Part shown: positions 10,475 through 21,400 of the stretch, in pieces
Layout: each line of letters begins with the position of its first letter
Numbering within the stretch: the stretch's first letter is position 1
From: Lepidodermella squamata
Lineage: Eukaryota; Gastrotricha
Direction of reading: 5' to 3'
DNA: 64,000 nucleotides
Assembly (NCBI GenBank): GCA_047495785.1
Contig: JBLDXI010000024.1
Span: 3,286,001-3,350,000, forward strand
Notes under the pieces: generated by a model
Told to the model about the DNA's origin: nothing
Seen by the model: only the letters and a program-made list of their open reading frames with translations
Databases searched by the model: none
Translations under genes and position numbers: made by a program

Positions 10475-11902
10475 ATGCGTGATCTACATCAGGGTAACAT
10501 GCCGCGAAAGTGTTCAATTTTGCCTCAAAAACTGCGCGCGCAACTCTTTCATTTCACGCATTCCCTCAAGATAGCAGGCCATTTAGGCGGCAATACGATA
10601 ACACTTGGGATCAGGTCCGAATACTGGTGGCCTGGTTTAGTCGCCGACATCAGAGATCACTGCAACAGCTGCGATGCGTGCCTTCGCCGCAATCCGCTGA
10701 ATCGCCGAGCCGATGGACCGCCGGTGTGCAACTTCGAGCCAGCCCACGCGCCTTTCGAACGAGTCCTCATGGACATCGCAGGCGATATCCGCCCTGCTTC
10801 CGCCCACGGTCACAGGTACATCCTTTCAATCACCGATGCCTTCTCGAAGCACGTCGCCGCCTATCCGCTCAGACGCATCCGTGCCAGCGACGTAGCCGAC
10901 TGCCTAGTCCGATACATGTGCGACTACGACATCCCGCGCACATTGGTAACCGACCGAGGAACGCAGTTTGAGCCATAGTTGTTCGCCGACATCTGCCGCA
11001 TCTTTGGTATCGATAAACGCCGCTCTGTCGCTTGTCATCCCCAAACCAACGGTCAGGAGGAACGCAGACACAAAACCCATGTGACGTAGATAGGACGCCG
11101 CACTCAGAGCACGCCGACAGACAAGAAGACTTGTTCTCATTTTCCAGCTACCAGCTAGCAACCAGCTTAACAAAAGATGGCCGCAGCAATTGGCACACCG
11201 GTTTGCCACTGGTGCTCCGCGACTACAACAGCCGAATTCACGCCGTAACCGGCCACAGCCCACTCAAACGCCAACATCGATGACTATTACGTCGCCGACA
11301 TCCAAGCTAAGCTCGTGCAGACTTGGAAACAGGTCGAGAAGAACATCGCCAAAGCCGAGGCAAAGCGAAAAGCCACTTGGGACGTAGGCGCCAGCGACAT
11401 CACCTACCAACCCGGCGACAAGGTCCTTCGTCGAATAATTCCCGGCCTATCGGGAAAGTTTGAAGATCGCTACGACGGCCCCTATTCCATCGTTCGACCC
11501 GCAGGTCAAAATCTGAACTGGGTCAGGAGAGAAGGGACGGAAGGCGAATTCGTCGAAAACGTGTGCAAGTTCAAAACATGGAAGAAAGCAATGTTTCCAT
11601 GGCCCCCAAATGAACCGCTCCAGAAATCGACAAATGAGCTACCGCAACTCCCCGACCTCGAGGAAACCAGTCTGCACCGATCGCGATCGAACTCTGCCGC
11701 AAGCTCAACCATGACAACTTCCAGCAAGTCAACGCAAAGCTCCGAATCAAGCCTTCCTGAAGAAGCGTCCCGTCCCAGGCGCCGCCGCTACCCAAGCGAT
11801 CTGAGCACCCCTAGCGCCCTATCAGTGACAGTGCCAGCACAAGCACCAGTACCAGTACCGGTACCAGCTCCAGTGACAGCGCCAGAACCTTTCAACGACT
11901 AG
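10475..11902 (+). pseudogene. gypsy integrase remnant with GPY/F domain
   Basis: The HHCC zinc finger is complete (FTHSLKIAGHLGG, later CNSCDAC at 10661-10681). The first catalytic Asp lies near 10768 and the second in LVTDRGTQF near 10946. A TAG at 10976-10978 and frame changes around 11,080 and 11,280 break the core. The C-terminal frame from about 11,315 has GDKVLRR and RYDGPYSIV, the GPY/F signature, followed by a Ser/Pro-rich tail with an AP-VP dipeptide run near 11,840. A separate open segment runs 11,996-12,250. Confidence 0.8.
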
Positions 11903-12250
11903 CCCTCATCACCAGCCGCACCCTCGCCGCAAACCTACGTCAGCGACGAACCCGAACCTCCGCCGCTCGAAGCCCTCGAAACTATCCCTGCACCAATGTA
12001 CCGTGGCGACCCTGCACCTGGATCTTCCACCGACATACCGCACGTACACACAGCCCGCACTCGCGCCGACGGTAGGCCCTTAAGGCAGCTAAAACCTAGT
12101 CTGAAGGCTCAGGAAACTGCAGCGCACTTCCATTCGGGAATGCTCTCAGTCGAAGCGTTAGGTGCCGCAGGTACTTGGCTGGTTAAGCAGTTTGAAGGGC
12201 TCAAGCAAAAACTTAGCCAATCGCCCTCAATAAGTGACCAAGAGCTATAA

Positions 12251-13570
12251 GAATCACACGGCTTGATTCAAAATATTCGTGCGTAAATTTTTCGACGCAC
12301 GTGCCTAATTGTTCTCATTCTCTTTTGATGTAATTTTTCGCTTTGCGTGCCTTTCAATTTTTCCCGTGCGTAGAACAATGTTTGCACGTTTTTTTCAGGA
12401 ACTCAATTTTTCCAAGAAATTATTGCCACTCTCAAACATTTAGTTTTTTGCGTAAATTTCGCACAAGCAGTGAGCAGTGAGCCTCGTCGATTTTTAGAAG
12501 TCAGCCTGGTGCTCAAATGTTATTAGATCTCTTGTCGATTTGCCTTCCCATCACTAGCTTTCAGTCCTGTGGTATGGTGCCTAGAACTTATGGTATGGTG
12601 CACCATGGACAAAGTTGACCCGGAATTTTTATTTTTTTCGCTCAGTGAATATTTTGCTCAGTGCTCAGTCGAATATGATACTCGCTTGATAGATTTCAGC
12701 CGAACGCCTCACGATTATTGCGACATCGAGCCTGAACTTTTACTTTACTCGGTAACTCGAGCAAAGCGTCGTTGAGACGGCGAAATTTCGACGGCGAAGT
12801 TCATTTCAAAGGCTGAAATCGAGTATCCAGCATTGTAAAATAGCGGATAAGGACGTGAGACTAATAGTAGATGGACACGACACTTCCTATCTAACGCATC
12901 GTTCGAGTGACCGGAGAGGCAAAAAACGTGGAGATTGATCGCGTGTTGTTCTGGTCGCCGAAAAAATGACGCCGATTAACAATAATTTCAACAGCAAAAC
13001 CACCATCGCGCCATTACGCAAAATTTCTGTCTTCGATTTTACGCGGGGCGCATGTTTTCTCCAAAACAACACAGTTTTTTCTCAAATTTATTTGAACCGT
13101 CGCATAGATCATAGTTGGAGGATCGCGGCGATGAAAAATTCATCTGATAATTGATTTTAGAAGCCATTGAAATTTCACTTTGATGAAGCTAATTATTAGT
13201 CTAATCATAATCATAGCTAATTAACTACTAATTACTAATTAACGCTTTTCCCTGAAATTTTAATGATAGGGCTTTTCACTTACCCGACTCATTTGCCGAG
13301 AAAATTGAATTACAGGGTTCTCAGATCACGCGGCGAACATAATAGCAAACGGTTCCCCATCATTCAATATATCAATTTACCTTGCAAAAACTTGCAATTT
13401 GCAAATTTTGTATGGCTAATATTGCAGGAATCGCAAGTTTTAGGCGGCATTTAATCGAAGGCCAGTCCAAATTATGTAGCTTCCGGAGTACTGTGATCTT
13501 CTTTTCGATGAAGGTAGATAAAACATCTTGAGTCAAACGAAAGGATACGAGTAAAGATACGAGTATTTTC
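12251..13570. other. No gene recognised
   Basis: This stretch follows the gypsy 3' end and precedes cassette copy 2. It is moderately AT-rich with only short frames. I compared it by eye with the region upstream of the gypsy gag and saw no LTR match. Confidence 0.5.
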
Positions 13571-13710
13571 TGCTATGAAAATGCTGGCAAAAACACAGAT
13601 ACAATGCCTAATGCTCTGCGAAAACTTGGTTTTGTGAGACTTCTTGATATTATTTGCTGCGGTTTAGCTTGCTTTTTCCGCAATTATGGCAGCAATTTAC
13701 AACGTGCAAT
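13571..13710 (+). pseudogene. Relic of the Cys-loop channel 3' end (cassette copy 2)
   Basis: This matches 954-1110 closely, including GCTCTGCGAAAACTTGGTTT and TTTTGTGAGACTTCTTGATA. Small indels disrupt the M4 reading frame, and nothing of M1-M3 remains upstream. The 3' flank with its AATAAA (about 13,776) is also duplicated. It marks the left end of cassette copy 2. Confidence 0.8.
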
Positions 13711-13939
13711 TGTGTACGTAAGGCACCAACGTAATGCTAAGTGAATGTTTTTTTCACGATGAAGTATTTTTCTCAAATAAAGACGTATTTATTGTGCGTA
13801 TTCTTTTATAAAGACAACATGGTAGTAGTGTCGCTCTAGGTAAGTTACTAAAACAAATGCTAAATCCTAAGTCGTTCACTTGGAATTCCAGTCGTCTTTA
13901 GTGATCTGATGGAGCACCGTTTCTGTATCTTATCATCAA

Positions 13940-14781
13940 TTAGCTTATTTGGTTGCAATAATCGATTTTCATGTTGCTTATGATGGCCGTGTCAACCATA
14001 TTTTTAGCCGTAGTCGCCTTTGATATGAAAAGACCGGCACAGCAATCTCTGTAAGTTGAGTAAGCCACAGCACTAACAGCCAGTTGGCCTGACTGTAAAA
14101 TTTCAAGATGAAATAAAGTCAATAATGTGGAAAAAATATTACGCCAGGTGATGTCAGTAGGGAGTCGAAGGTTCCGTAACAGGTGTATGGGAATCGGACG
14201 CAAGCGCCTATGGGTGATGTGTTATGCTTGCAGATCTTAAATGGAGTCGCATCGTTTCCAGCGAAACAAGCAGCCTGTGATGGAGGGGCTGGGCTAGGCG
14301 GCGTGGAGAACACCACTGTCTCATAGACGACATTATTGGTTGGCGTTAGAGAGCCGCAGCAGGCCGAAAACGTATCGAAAGTTTGACCCGTAACAGGCTA
14401 GCAAAACGCTGATAAATTGAAAGAAAAATCCAAACAAAGCTGTTACCGTTCCGCCTCTGATAAAGGAGCAACTCGATCCAGCTGTGCTCAAGCAGTACTT
14501 GACCGCAGCTGAAATCGGGGCTGGTGTTGTCATTTGGCACTGACTGTATTGACCCTGAAAGCGTAATTTATGAGAAAAAACGACATTTATTCTGAAATCA
14601 GATAACTCACAGAAGTGGCACATATTTCAGAGCTTGAGCAGCCGGCTTGTGAGCATGTTTCGCTTCCTGTGCAGACCGATCCAGCTGTTGGGCATGGCGT
14701 TGCTGTTGTCGTCGTTGAGGGAGGACAGCAGCGAGATGCTACAACAAACGCTACGAGTAACACTAGCAGCCTGGCTAACAT
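13940..14781 (-). CDS. Secreted Cys-rich protein, family A, copy 2 (A2)
   Basis: Function is unknown. Four exons, complement(14611-14781, 14447-14554, 14143-14397, 13940-14092), give 228 residues. MLARLLVLLVAFVVASRCC is a signal peptide. Residues of about 20-57 are Thr/Ser/Cys-rich and end in SSSEICATS. Exon 2 encodes a module ending in YCLSTAGSSCSFIRGG. Exon 3 has FDTFSACC, AACFAGNDATPFKIC and CVRFPYTC. Exon 4 has YRDCCAGLF. It is the intact version of A1, which lacks 34 N-terminal codons. It shares a 334-bp divergent promoter with B2. The even pairing of Cys suggests a disulphide-stabilised extracellular protein. No known family was recognised. Confidence 0.75.
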
Positions 14782-15115
14782 TTGTAGTCAAGAATATTCA
14801 AGAAATGTGAGCTGAGGCTGGGGGGCAAGCTTTCTTATAGCTGGGTTAAAGTGCATCCGACCTAAAAAAAGCCGTATCACGTGGAAAGCATCACCTCGAA
14901 TGTGAAATTTCGGGAGACTTTAAACTGGCTATCTAGCGAGACAAGTTTCCAGCCTGGGCTCGACTCGGCTGTTCAGTTCAGTCTTTAAACCAATGCAGGC
15001 TTCGCATACGAAATTCAATACGGTAAAACCGTCTTATTAAGGTCAGACCTTGGCTTTAAGCTGCATTTAAAGTGATCGAAAACGACGCATTAGCTGGATT
15101 TTTGTAATTAAATTA
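14782..15115. promoter_or_regulatory. Shared intergenic promoter region of A2 and B2
   Basis: This is the divergent spacer of copy 2. The same two blocks seen in copy 1 recur here, TTTCTTATAGCTGGGTTA at 14831-14848 and ATTCAATACGGTAAAAC at 15013-15029, with further patchy identity such as GGGCTCGACTC. Its conservation relative to ordinary spacer supports a shared control region. Confidence 0.5.
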
Positions 15116-15960
15116 ATGATGTTTCTTGGAATTATTCTTTTGGCGTTGGCTTCGGCCTGCTGTGCTTGCCCGGCTTCGAGCACCTCAAGCTCCTCAACCT
15201 CAACACCGTGTCCAACTTCTCCTTCTTGCCCAACTAACCAGGCTTGCCATGCAGTCACTTGCCCAAGCTCTGGGACTTACTGCCAGGTTCAGCATATCTT
15301 CAATTGTAGATTGAAAGAATCAAATCCTTGCATTTTAGGGCAAATTCACGATATGCTCTGTCTCTACTCAAATCATCGGAGGAACAGCAACCTACTGCTT
15401 ATCTACGCCTGGATTAGCGTGCAGCACGCTAACTGGAGGAGCTGTGAGTGAATCTACTTTTAAATTCGAAAGTTATAGAAGCTTCTTTGCAGCCTGCAAC
15501 GCCGGCTGCGAGCTACAGCACTTTTGACGATTGCTGCAGCGCAGTGGGAACGGCCATCGCTAGCACCCCCAGCGCCACGGTTCAGTATATTCAGATGGGT
15601 TTCGGCAGCCCAGCTTCTCCTGCAGCGGCCTGCGTTGGTACAGCCGATGCAACGCCGTATAAAATTTGCGTATCTACGGCTGGTGCTACGCTCGGCGCTC
15701 GTTGCATTCGCTTCCCGAAAACGTGCGCAACGGGCACCACTTTGATGGCTGCACCGATAGTATAACGATACAATTTATCAAGTAGTTTGATATATTTTAC
15801 GAATTTGCTTTCTTCTCAGAATCCTGGGTCAATCACCGATATGAATTCTGCCACATACTTTACATGCTGTGCAGGTCTTTCAGCTGGCCAAACTAATGTT
15901 CTGCAGCACTCGTCGGTGACGCTTTACGGCTCTCCGGTTGAACAGTGCCAAGTAATCTGA
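15116..15960 (+). CDS. Secreted Cys-rich protein, family B, copy 2 (B2)
   Basis: Exons 15116-15286, 15339-15443, 15493-15759 and 15820-15960 give 227 residues, every junction in frame. Two Met codons open the frame (15116 and 15119). The first is used because it makes exon 1 the same 57 codons as A2. MMFLGIILLALASACCAC is the signal peptide. The core motifs are YSTFDDCC, AACVGTADATPYKIC and CIRFPKTC, and the last exon has YFTCCAGL and EQCQVI. It is very similar to B1 and has the same splice sites. AATAAA is at about 16042. Function is unknown. Secretion is inferred from the signal peptide. Confidence 0.75.
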
Positions 15961-18402
15961 GGTGAAGCAAAGCAATGGTACTACGATGAAAATTTCCGAT
16001 TATTGACTTTTTAAGCTACGTTAAAATTCTAATATTTGTGAAATAAAGTCCCCATTGAAACAAATGCTGTCATTTAAACTATTCGCTGGACAATTCAAAA
16101 AATAGGGGACACTTCAGCAAATTCTAGCTCGAGGATTTTCTTTTTGCAGTCAGCCATGATCCTTCAGATCGGAGTTTGCAAAACGGGGAAAAAGAGGAGA
16201 AAATCAGACAGAAGGCATCTCAGCTTCAGAACCCCATTGCACATTGATTTTTCACCAAAACATAAGCTTTTATCGTTCGGTTCTCCGTTTTCTCCGACGT
16301 GCATCATTTTTATTGCCCTCTTCGCTATAGACACATCATGAAGAAGATGTCTATTAAGGCCAGGGCAAGCGGCTAGCCAAACGCACCTGAATTTGTCTGG
16401 CTGCACTGAGTAGGTTAAAAAATGTTATTATCTCTCATGAACAGTCATAACCCTAATTAAGAATCGACCCGGTGAGCACGACAAAGAGAGCGTATTATGA
16501 ACAATGCCCATGGTTTAGTTCACATTCAAAAAACGCTGGTTGAGTCGTGCTCATACTGTACACAGCGAAGAAGTAGAGACGTCGATGTTATTGTTATCAC
16601 GTGGTAGATTGCACTCAAAAGGTTGCGCTCAAAGAACCGGCAAGATCGTAATTACTCAGACCCTAGATGGAACTTATGTTCACCACCGCCGTCGCCTCGC
16701 TATTGTCAGGTGAAAAAAACTGACCTCAATCATTGATGAGAGTACATTAGCTCCAGCTCATTAGCTAGACAAAAGCAGTCAATTAAAATGGATTAAAGTT
16801 GCGATTGATTTTCAATAATCCGAAACGAGTGAAATGACTACAACAGCCGAAGGATTCTGTGATCATGAGCCTGTGATGAGTCAGCATTCGACATCTTGAC
16901 AAAATCGCGAGTTTAGAATGTCGACCGTAAAATGATTTGAGGCCTCGCCATACGTCGCATTTACACTAGACTACCCGGTAATTATCCAATTTAATTACTT
17001 TCACTGTTATGCAATCATTTTCACGAAAGACTTAATGCGTGGTTTTATCCATTTTTTTTTAAATTAATTCATCATATTTGGCACTTACTTGGTCGAGAAG
17101 AAATTTCACAAAATTAGCTCGACTGAGGTCTATAAGCTTCTATAAGCCTATATCACCTCGCTTCAAGCTTGCTATGAAATGAAATCCGCCGAATTTGTTA
17201 CGAATTTTTCTGAGAAAAAGTAAAAATAATTTGAAAGATTGAAAAATAGTGTTTAAAACCGATACTTCTAGATTGCGGATCAACACTGAAGAAATATTGC
17301 GATTGCTATTCGAATATTATTAAAATAATTTAGGGAGAATTTTCTCATAGAAATATTTGAAAATTCAATGTACTTTAAGCTTGTGTTTGAACCATGAAAA
17401 GGAACGCTTAACGAAACCTCCGATATCAATTTTTCTGATTTTTGAGTTTTTCCAAGTATTTTTCCGTATTACCGATATACGATATTTTTAATATTCATTC
17501 ATATTAAAAATAGAGGTTCGACAAGAGTGATGGTTAAGGTGGATTTCGAAACAAAGGTATAAATTCGAAAATCGTCACTAAAAATTCATTAAAAATGCCT
17601 ATGAATTTGTGAGCTATTAGAGTCAAATCTCGTGTGTGTTATTAATTCGCATTTTGGATTGAATGTTCTCACAGCTTGTTTTTCTTCGAGTGAGCAATGA
17701 GTCGTGATTACGCAACACAGTTTTGCAGGGTGCAAATAATCAATTTTTCGATATCGATTTTCTCCGCAACGAAATCGAACCGCTCTACGGGACTTGGTTC
17801 ATTATTACCGTAAAAAAATGCCAGATTTTTCGATATGTTTTTCAAGAATTTAGGAGATCAACTAATTTTTGACCGGATTTATAATGGCCGATCCACGGTA
17901 CAAAGTTCATAATTAGTGTTTCAATGCGAAGTGCGTGAGTGTCCGATCTGTACCATAATTGTCTATGAATTCAACCTAATTTTCTGCCAAAAGGTGCCAA
18001 AAATTTAGAGATAATAAAATGACAATCAAGCTGTTTGAATCAAAGTACGTGTTATTATCACCGATCATCAATAGAATAGTATGTAAGTACCCAGTATATA
18101 TCCAAGCAGCGTCGTTTCCCGAATTGCGTGCCGCAGAACGTTGCTACGAGTTACAAGTGACTCAATAAATATGGTCATGCGATCCGGCTGATATCATCAC
18201 CGCGTTGTTAGACTCGAATTAATTAATTATTCCGGGCCTTGAAATTCGCGATTTGAAAATACGAACTCGAAGTAAACAGTAAATAATAAATAATATTCTT
18301 AAATCAGCAACGATTCTTCACCTCAAGTTGCTGTGTGAAATTTCTATTCAATTTAAGATGAATCATTTAAATTAGAAATTTCCGATATTTTAGTGAATTG
18401 GC
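15961..18402. other. 3' flank of cassette 2 and AT-rich spacer before the dynein gene
   Basis: Similarity to the B1 downstream region runs to about 16,670. That part includes an ATG at 16585 whose first codons match 7404. From 16,700 to 18,400 the sequence is AT-rich with only short frames. It probably includes the dynein promoter, but no specific site can be defended. Confidence 0.5.
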
Positions 18403-21400
18403 ATGACGGATAATCCGGCAGCCCAAGGAAGTGCGGGTGTGCGGCATGGCGCCAGCCGGGTGCACTTGAACGCCGCGTCGCAGCTGCTGCACCACCCGAC
18501 GCATCACCGCCGCGACCACCACGACGCGCATGTTACTGTTACGAACAAATTCAAGCCGTCGCTGGGCGCAGCTGCGCAAGGCTTATTCGTCAAGCGGAAG
18601 GCTATTGTGGTAATCAAATAGAAAATAATTTTTATTTGAAAAATTTCGGGAAATGAACATATTCTCACGAAGCTAATATTCTAAAATTTCAACGCAATTT
18701 TTAATCGAATTCATGTTCCAGTCAGGGACCCCGTATTATATATATTTCGCCGGCTATTTCTGCGTAGACTGATATTTTTCCGAAAATTTCAAAAAATCTC
18801 CATTATTTTTTTTCAGAAAGGAGATGAGCGTTACAAGTACATAACTGGGCAGCTGTCGACTGTTACATGCATGGAGGTCGAGTCTGTTGAGAATTTTCTG
18901 GCCGTGGATGAGCAGTTCGAGGCTGTTGAAGAGTTCTTACAGGGCAGCGTCGATCGACCCGCCCTCATTTTCTACTACCAAACCTCGGTAATTTTACGCA
19001 CATTTATTTACACAGCAGTTGGCACATATTTCCTCTGCCAAGTATATCGTGAAATAATTTAAGATAAATAATATTCCAAAATATTTGATAATTTAATTTC
19101 GCCTTTTTCAATTTCTGAAAATTATCGATTTCAGATTTCAGGCTGCAGTATATGAGAATTTTCAACTGAGAAAAAAATCGAGCTTCTCTAGACCAAAAAA
19201 GCCCACAAAGCCCACAATTTCTATGCCCGAAATAATTTAAATTAATTTAAAATAACTAGAATTTTGAAATTACTTTGGTCATGGGAGGCATATACTTTAT
19301 TCGACATTATATTCACTTCTTTTCCCATCAAATTCCTTCTTTTTACATTACAACTTTTTCTGCCATTATCCACTCTTTTTCACAAAATAAATACTCTATT
19401 TTCCATTAAATTCAAATTAAATCTGGGGGTCTCGGAAAAAATATGTTTGGAATCGCCATGTGATTATGGAAAATAGCAACGTCAACATTTATTTAAGCAG
19501 CAAGGCAGTTGTAATAACTTGAAGAAGCGATTAATTACATAAATCCATCAATTTGAATGATAGTTTCTCCAGCAATACTCGACATTGCAAAATGGGAGGA
19601 TTGATACTCTTCTGAGAAATCACCTACTGAAAATTTGATGATACAAAACTGAGTATTGCATGATCAAGAGATGATATGACGGAATCACTGAAGCCCGCCT
19701 TGTAATTCACTTCACCGCGCTCGGCTTCCTGATAGTTGTCCCCGCCACGTTGAGCTTCGTGGTAGTTGGCTGCCTGATATTGACTATCGCGCCTCATGCT
19801 CTCCGTGAGCGGATACGTAATGACGGCTGTTACCTATTTCAAAAGCGTATTTATCATTGCTGTGAATTTTGTTCATCAATTTCACAAACTCACCAAGCAG
19901 GCTGCTATCATTAGCTTGTAGATCATCTCCGGGCTCTAAATAACAGGGGTGATAAAATATTAGAAAGAAAAATTCCTTTAATTAAATTAAGATGCGATGG
20001 ATGTGATGAATGAAGAATGAAGTTATGCAGCCACTTTTTACATTAGGCTAGCGACGGCGTTCATTTCAGTAGTTGCGCTATATGAATTTCCCTTGCTGGC
20101 GATCCAGGGTGCCGTTAGCGAAGCCAGCGCTCTAAGTTCAGCTGTCGTTTCTTTTCACGTGTCAGTTTAACACAGCCGCCATCTCCCTCCTTTACACAAA
20201 AGTTGGACTAGACAAAAAAGCCCACAAATTCTATGCCCGAAATAATTCAAATTAATTTAAAATAATCAGAATTTTGATACGCTGTATATAAAAATTTCCC
20301 AAAAATTACGATAATTTTTCAGAAAATTAAAAAAATTGAAAAAATTCAGGACTTGAAAATTGTTAATATGTACTGCTATTCAAACAATTTACGGTTTTAA
20401 TGAGGTTTTTTTTTATCTTATAGCTTTTAATCTTAATATATATTTTTTCCAGCGCCATGATTTCGTAAACGGAGAGGGCAAACGGCTTTTCATCACAAAC
20501 TGCTCGCAAGAAGCCCTAAAAGGTGTCTGCATCGCCTTTCAACGCACCAATGACAACAACCAAGCCGTCAACGGCGGAGCGATGCCCAGCGAAATCAACA
20601 TGACCACGCTAGACACAACAAACCACAGTCTACTGACCAGCATGGTCATGTCCCTAAATCGATTCATGATACCAGTCCTTGAGCAAACTGAAGACTGGGG
20701 ACACATGCCGCGTGGGAGATCGGATGAATTCATCCATAATCTGGACAATTTCAAAGATGTCCTAGTCTCGGCTGAAACAGGCATGAAAGACAAGCACGTT
20801 TTACCCCGAACTGCTAAGGACGACCAGATTGATGTCATCAAGTCACCGATGGATTGCCAGAGGTTATCGGCGAATCGAGAGCTAGTCGCTGATATCGAGT
20901 TGATCATCGACGCTTGGCTTCAGCAAATCGAGAAATTGCTAACTGAATCTGACCAAATGCGACGCGAAACTCACGACGCTGGCCCAGCGGCTGAGGTCAT
21001 CTATTGGAAGGGCAGGTGGTCGAAATTTGCGAACCTGATCGAGGAAATTAAATCGCCCCGTTGCCAGGCTGTAGTTCGCTTCTTACAAGTCGCTAAATCT
21101 CGGAAGGTTGTAACATTTCGAGAGTTAGACGCAAGAGTTACCGTGGCAGTTAACGAGGCTAGGGATAACGTCAAGTACTTACATACCTTAGACAACTTTG
21201 TCAATCAGTTGACGCGATGTACCCCTGAGCAGATGGTGGAACATTTGCCTGGTCTTATGAATGCGATTGCGATGATTTACAACGTTTCGCAGTACTACAA
21301 CACGAGTGATCGCATTACGAGTCTGTTTGTGAAAATAACGAATGAGATGATTCGAACGTGCCGGTATTTCATCATGGCGTCCGAGTCGCGGATTTGGGAC

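Larger units (their letters stand above)
8590..12250 (+). mobile_element. Ty3/gypsy retrotransposon, decayed
   Basis: The order gag zinc knuckle, protease, reverse transcriptase, RNase H, integrase, GPY/F is the Ty3/gypsy order. Many stops and frameshifts break it: a stop in gag at 8766, frame changes in protease, RT and RNase H, and a TAG at 10976 inside the integrase core. The RT palm is largely missing. No matching long terminal repeats were found on either side by eye. The copy is dead and sits between the two halves of the cassette duplication. Confidence 0.9.

Noticed and set aside
7500-13560. Long terminal repeats for the gypsy element
   Set aside because: I compared the upstream and downstream flanks by eye and found no extended match. 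The LTRs may be lost or too diverged.
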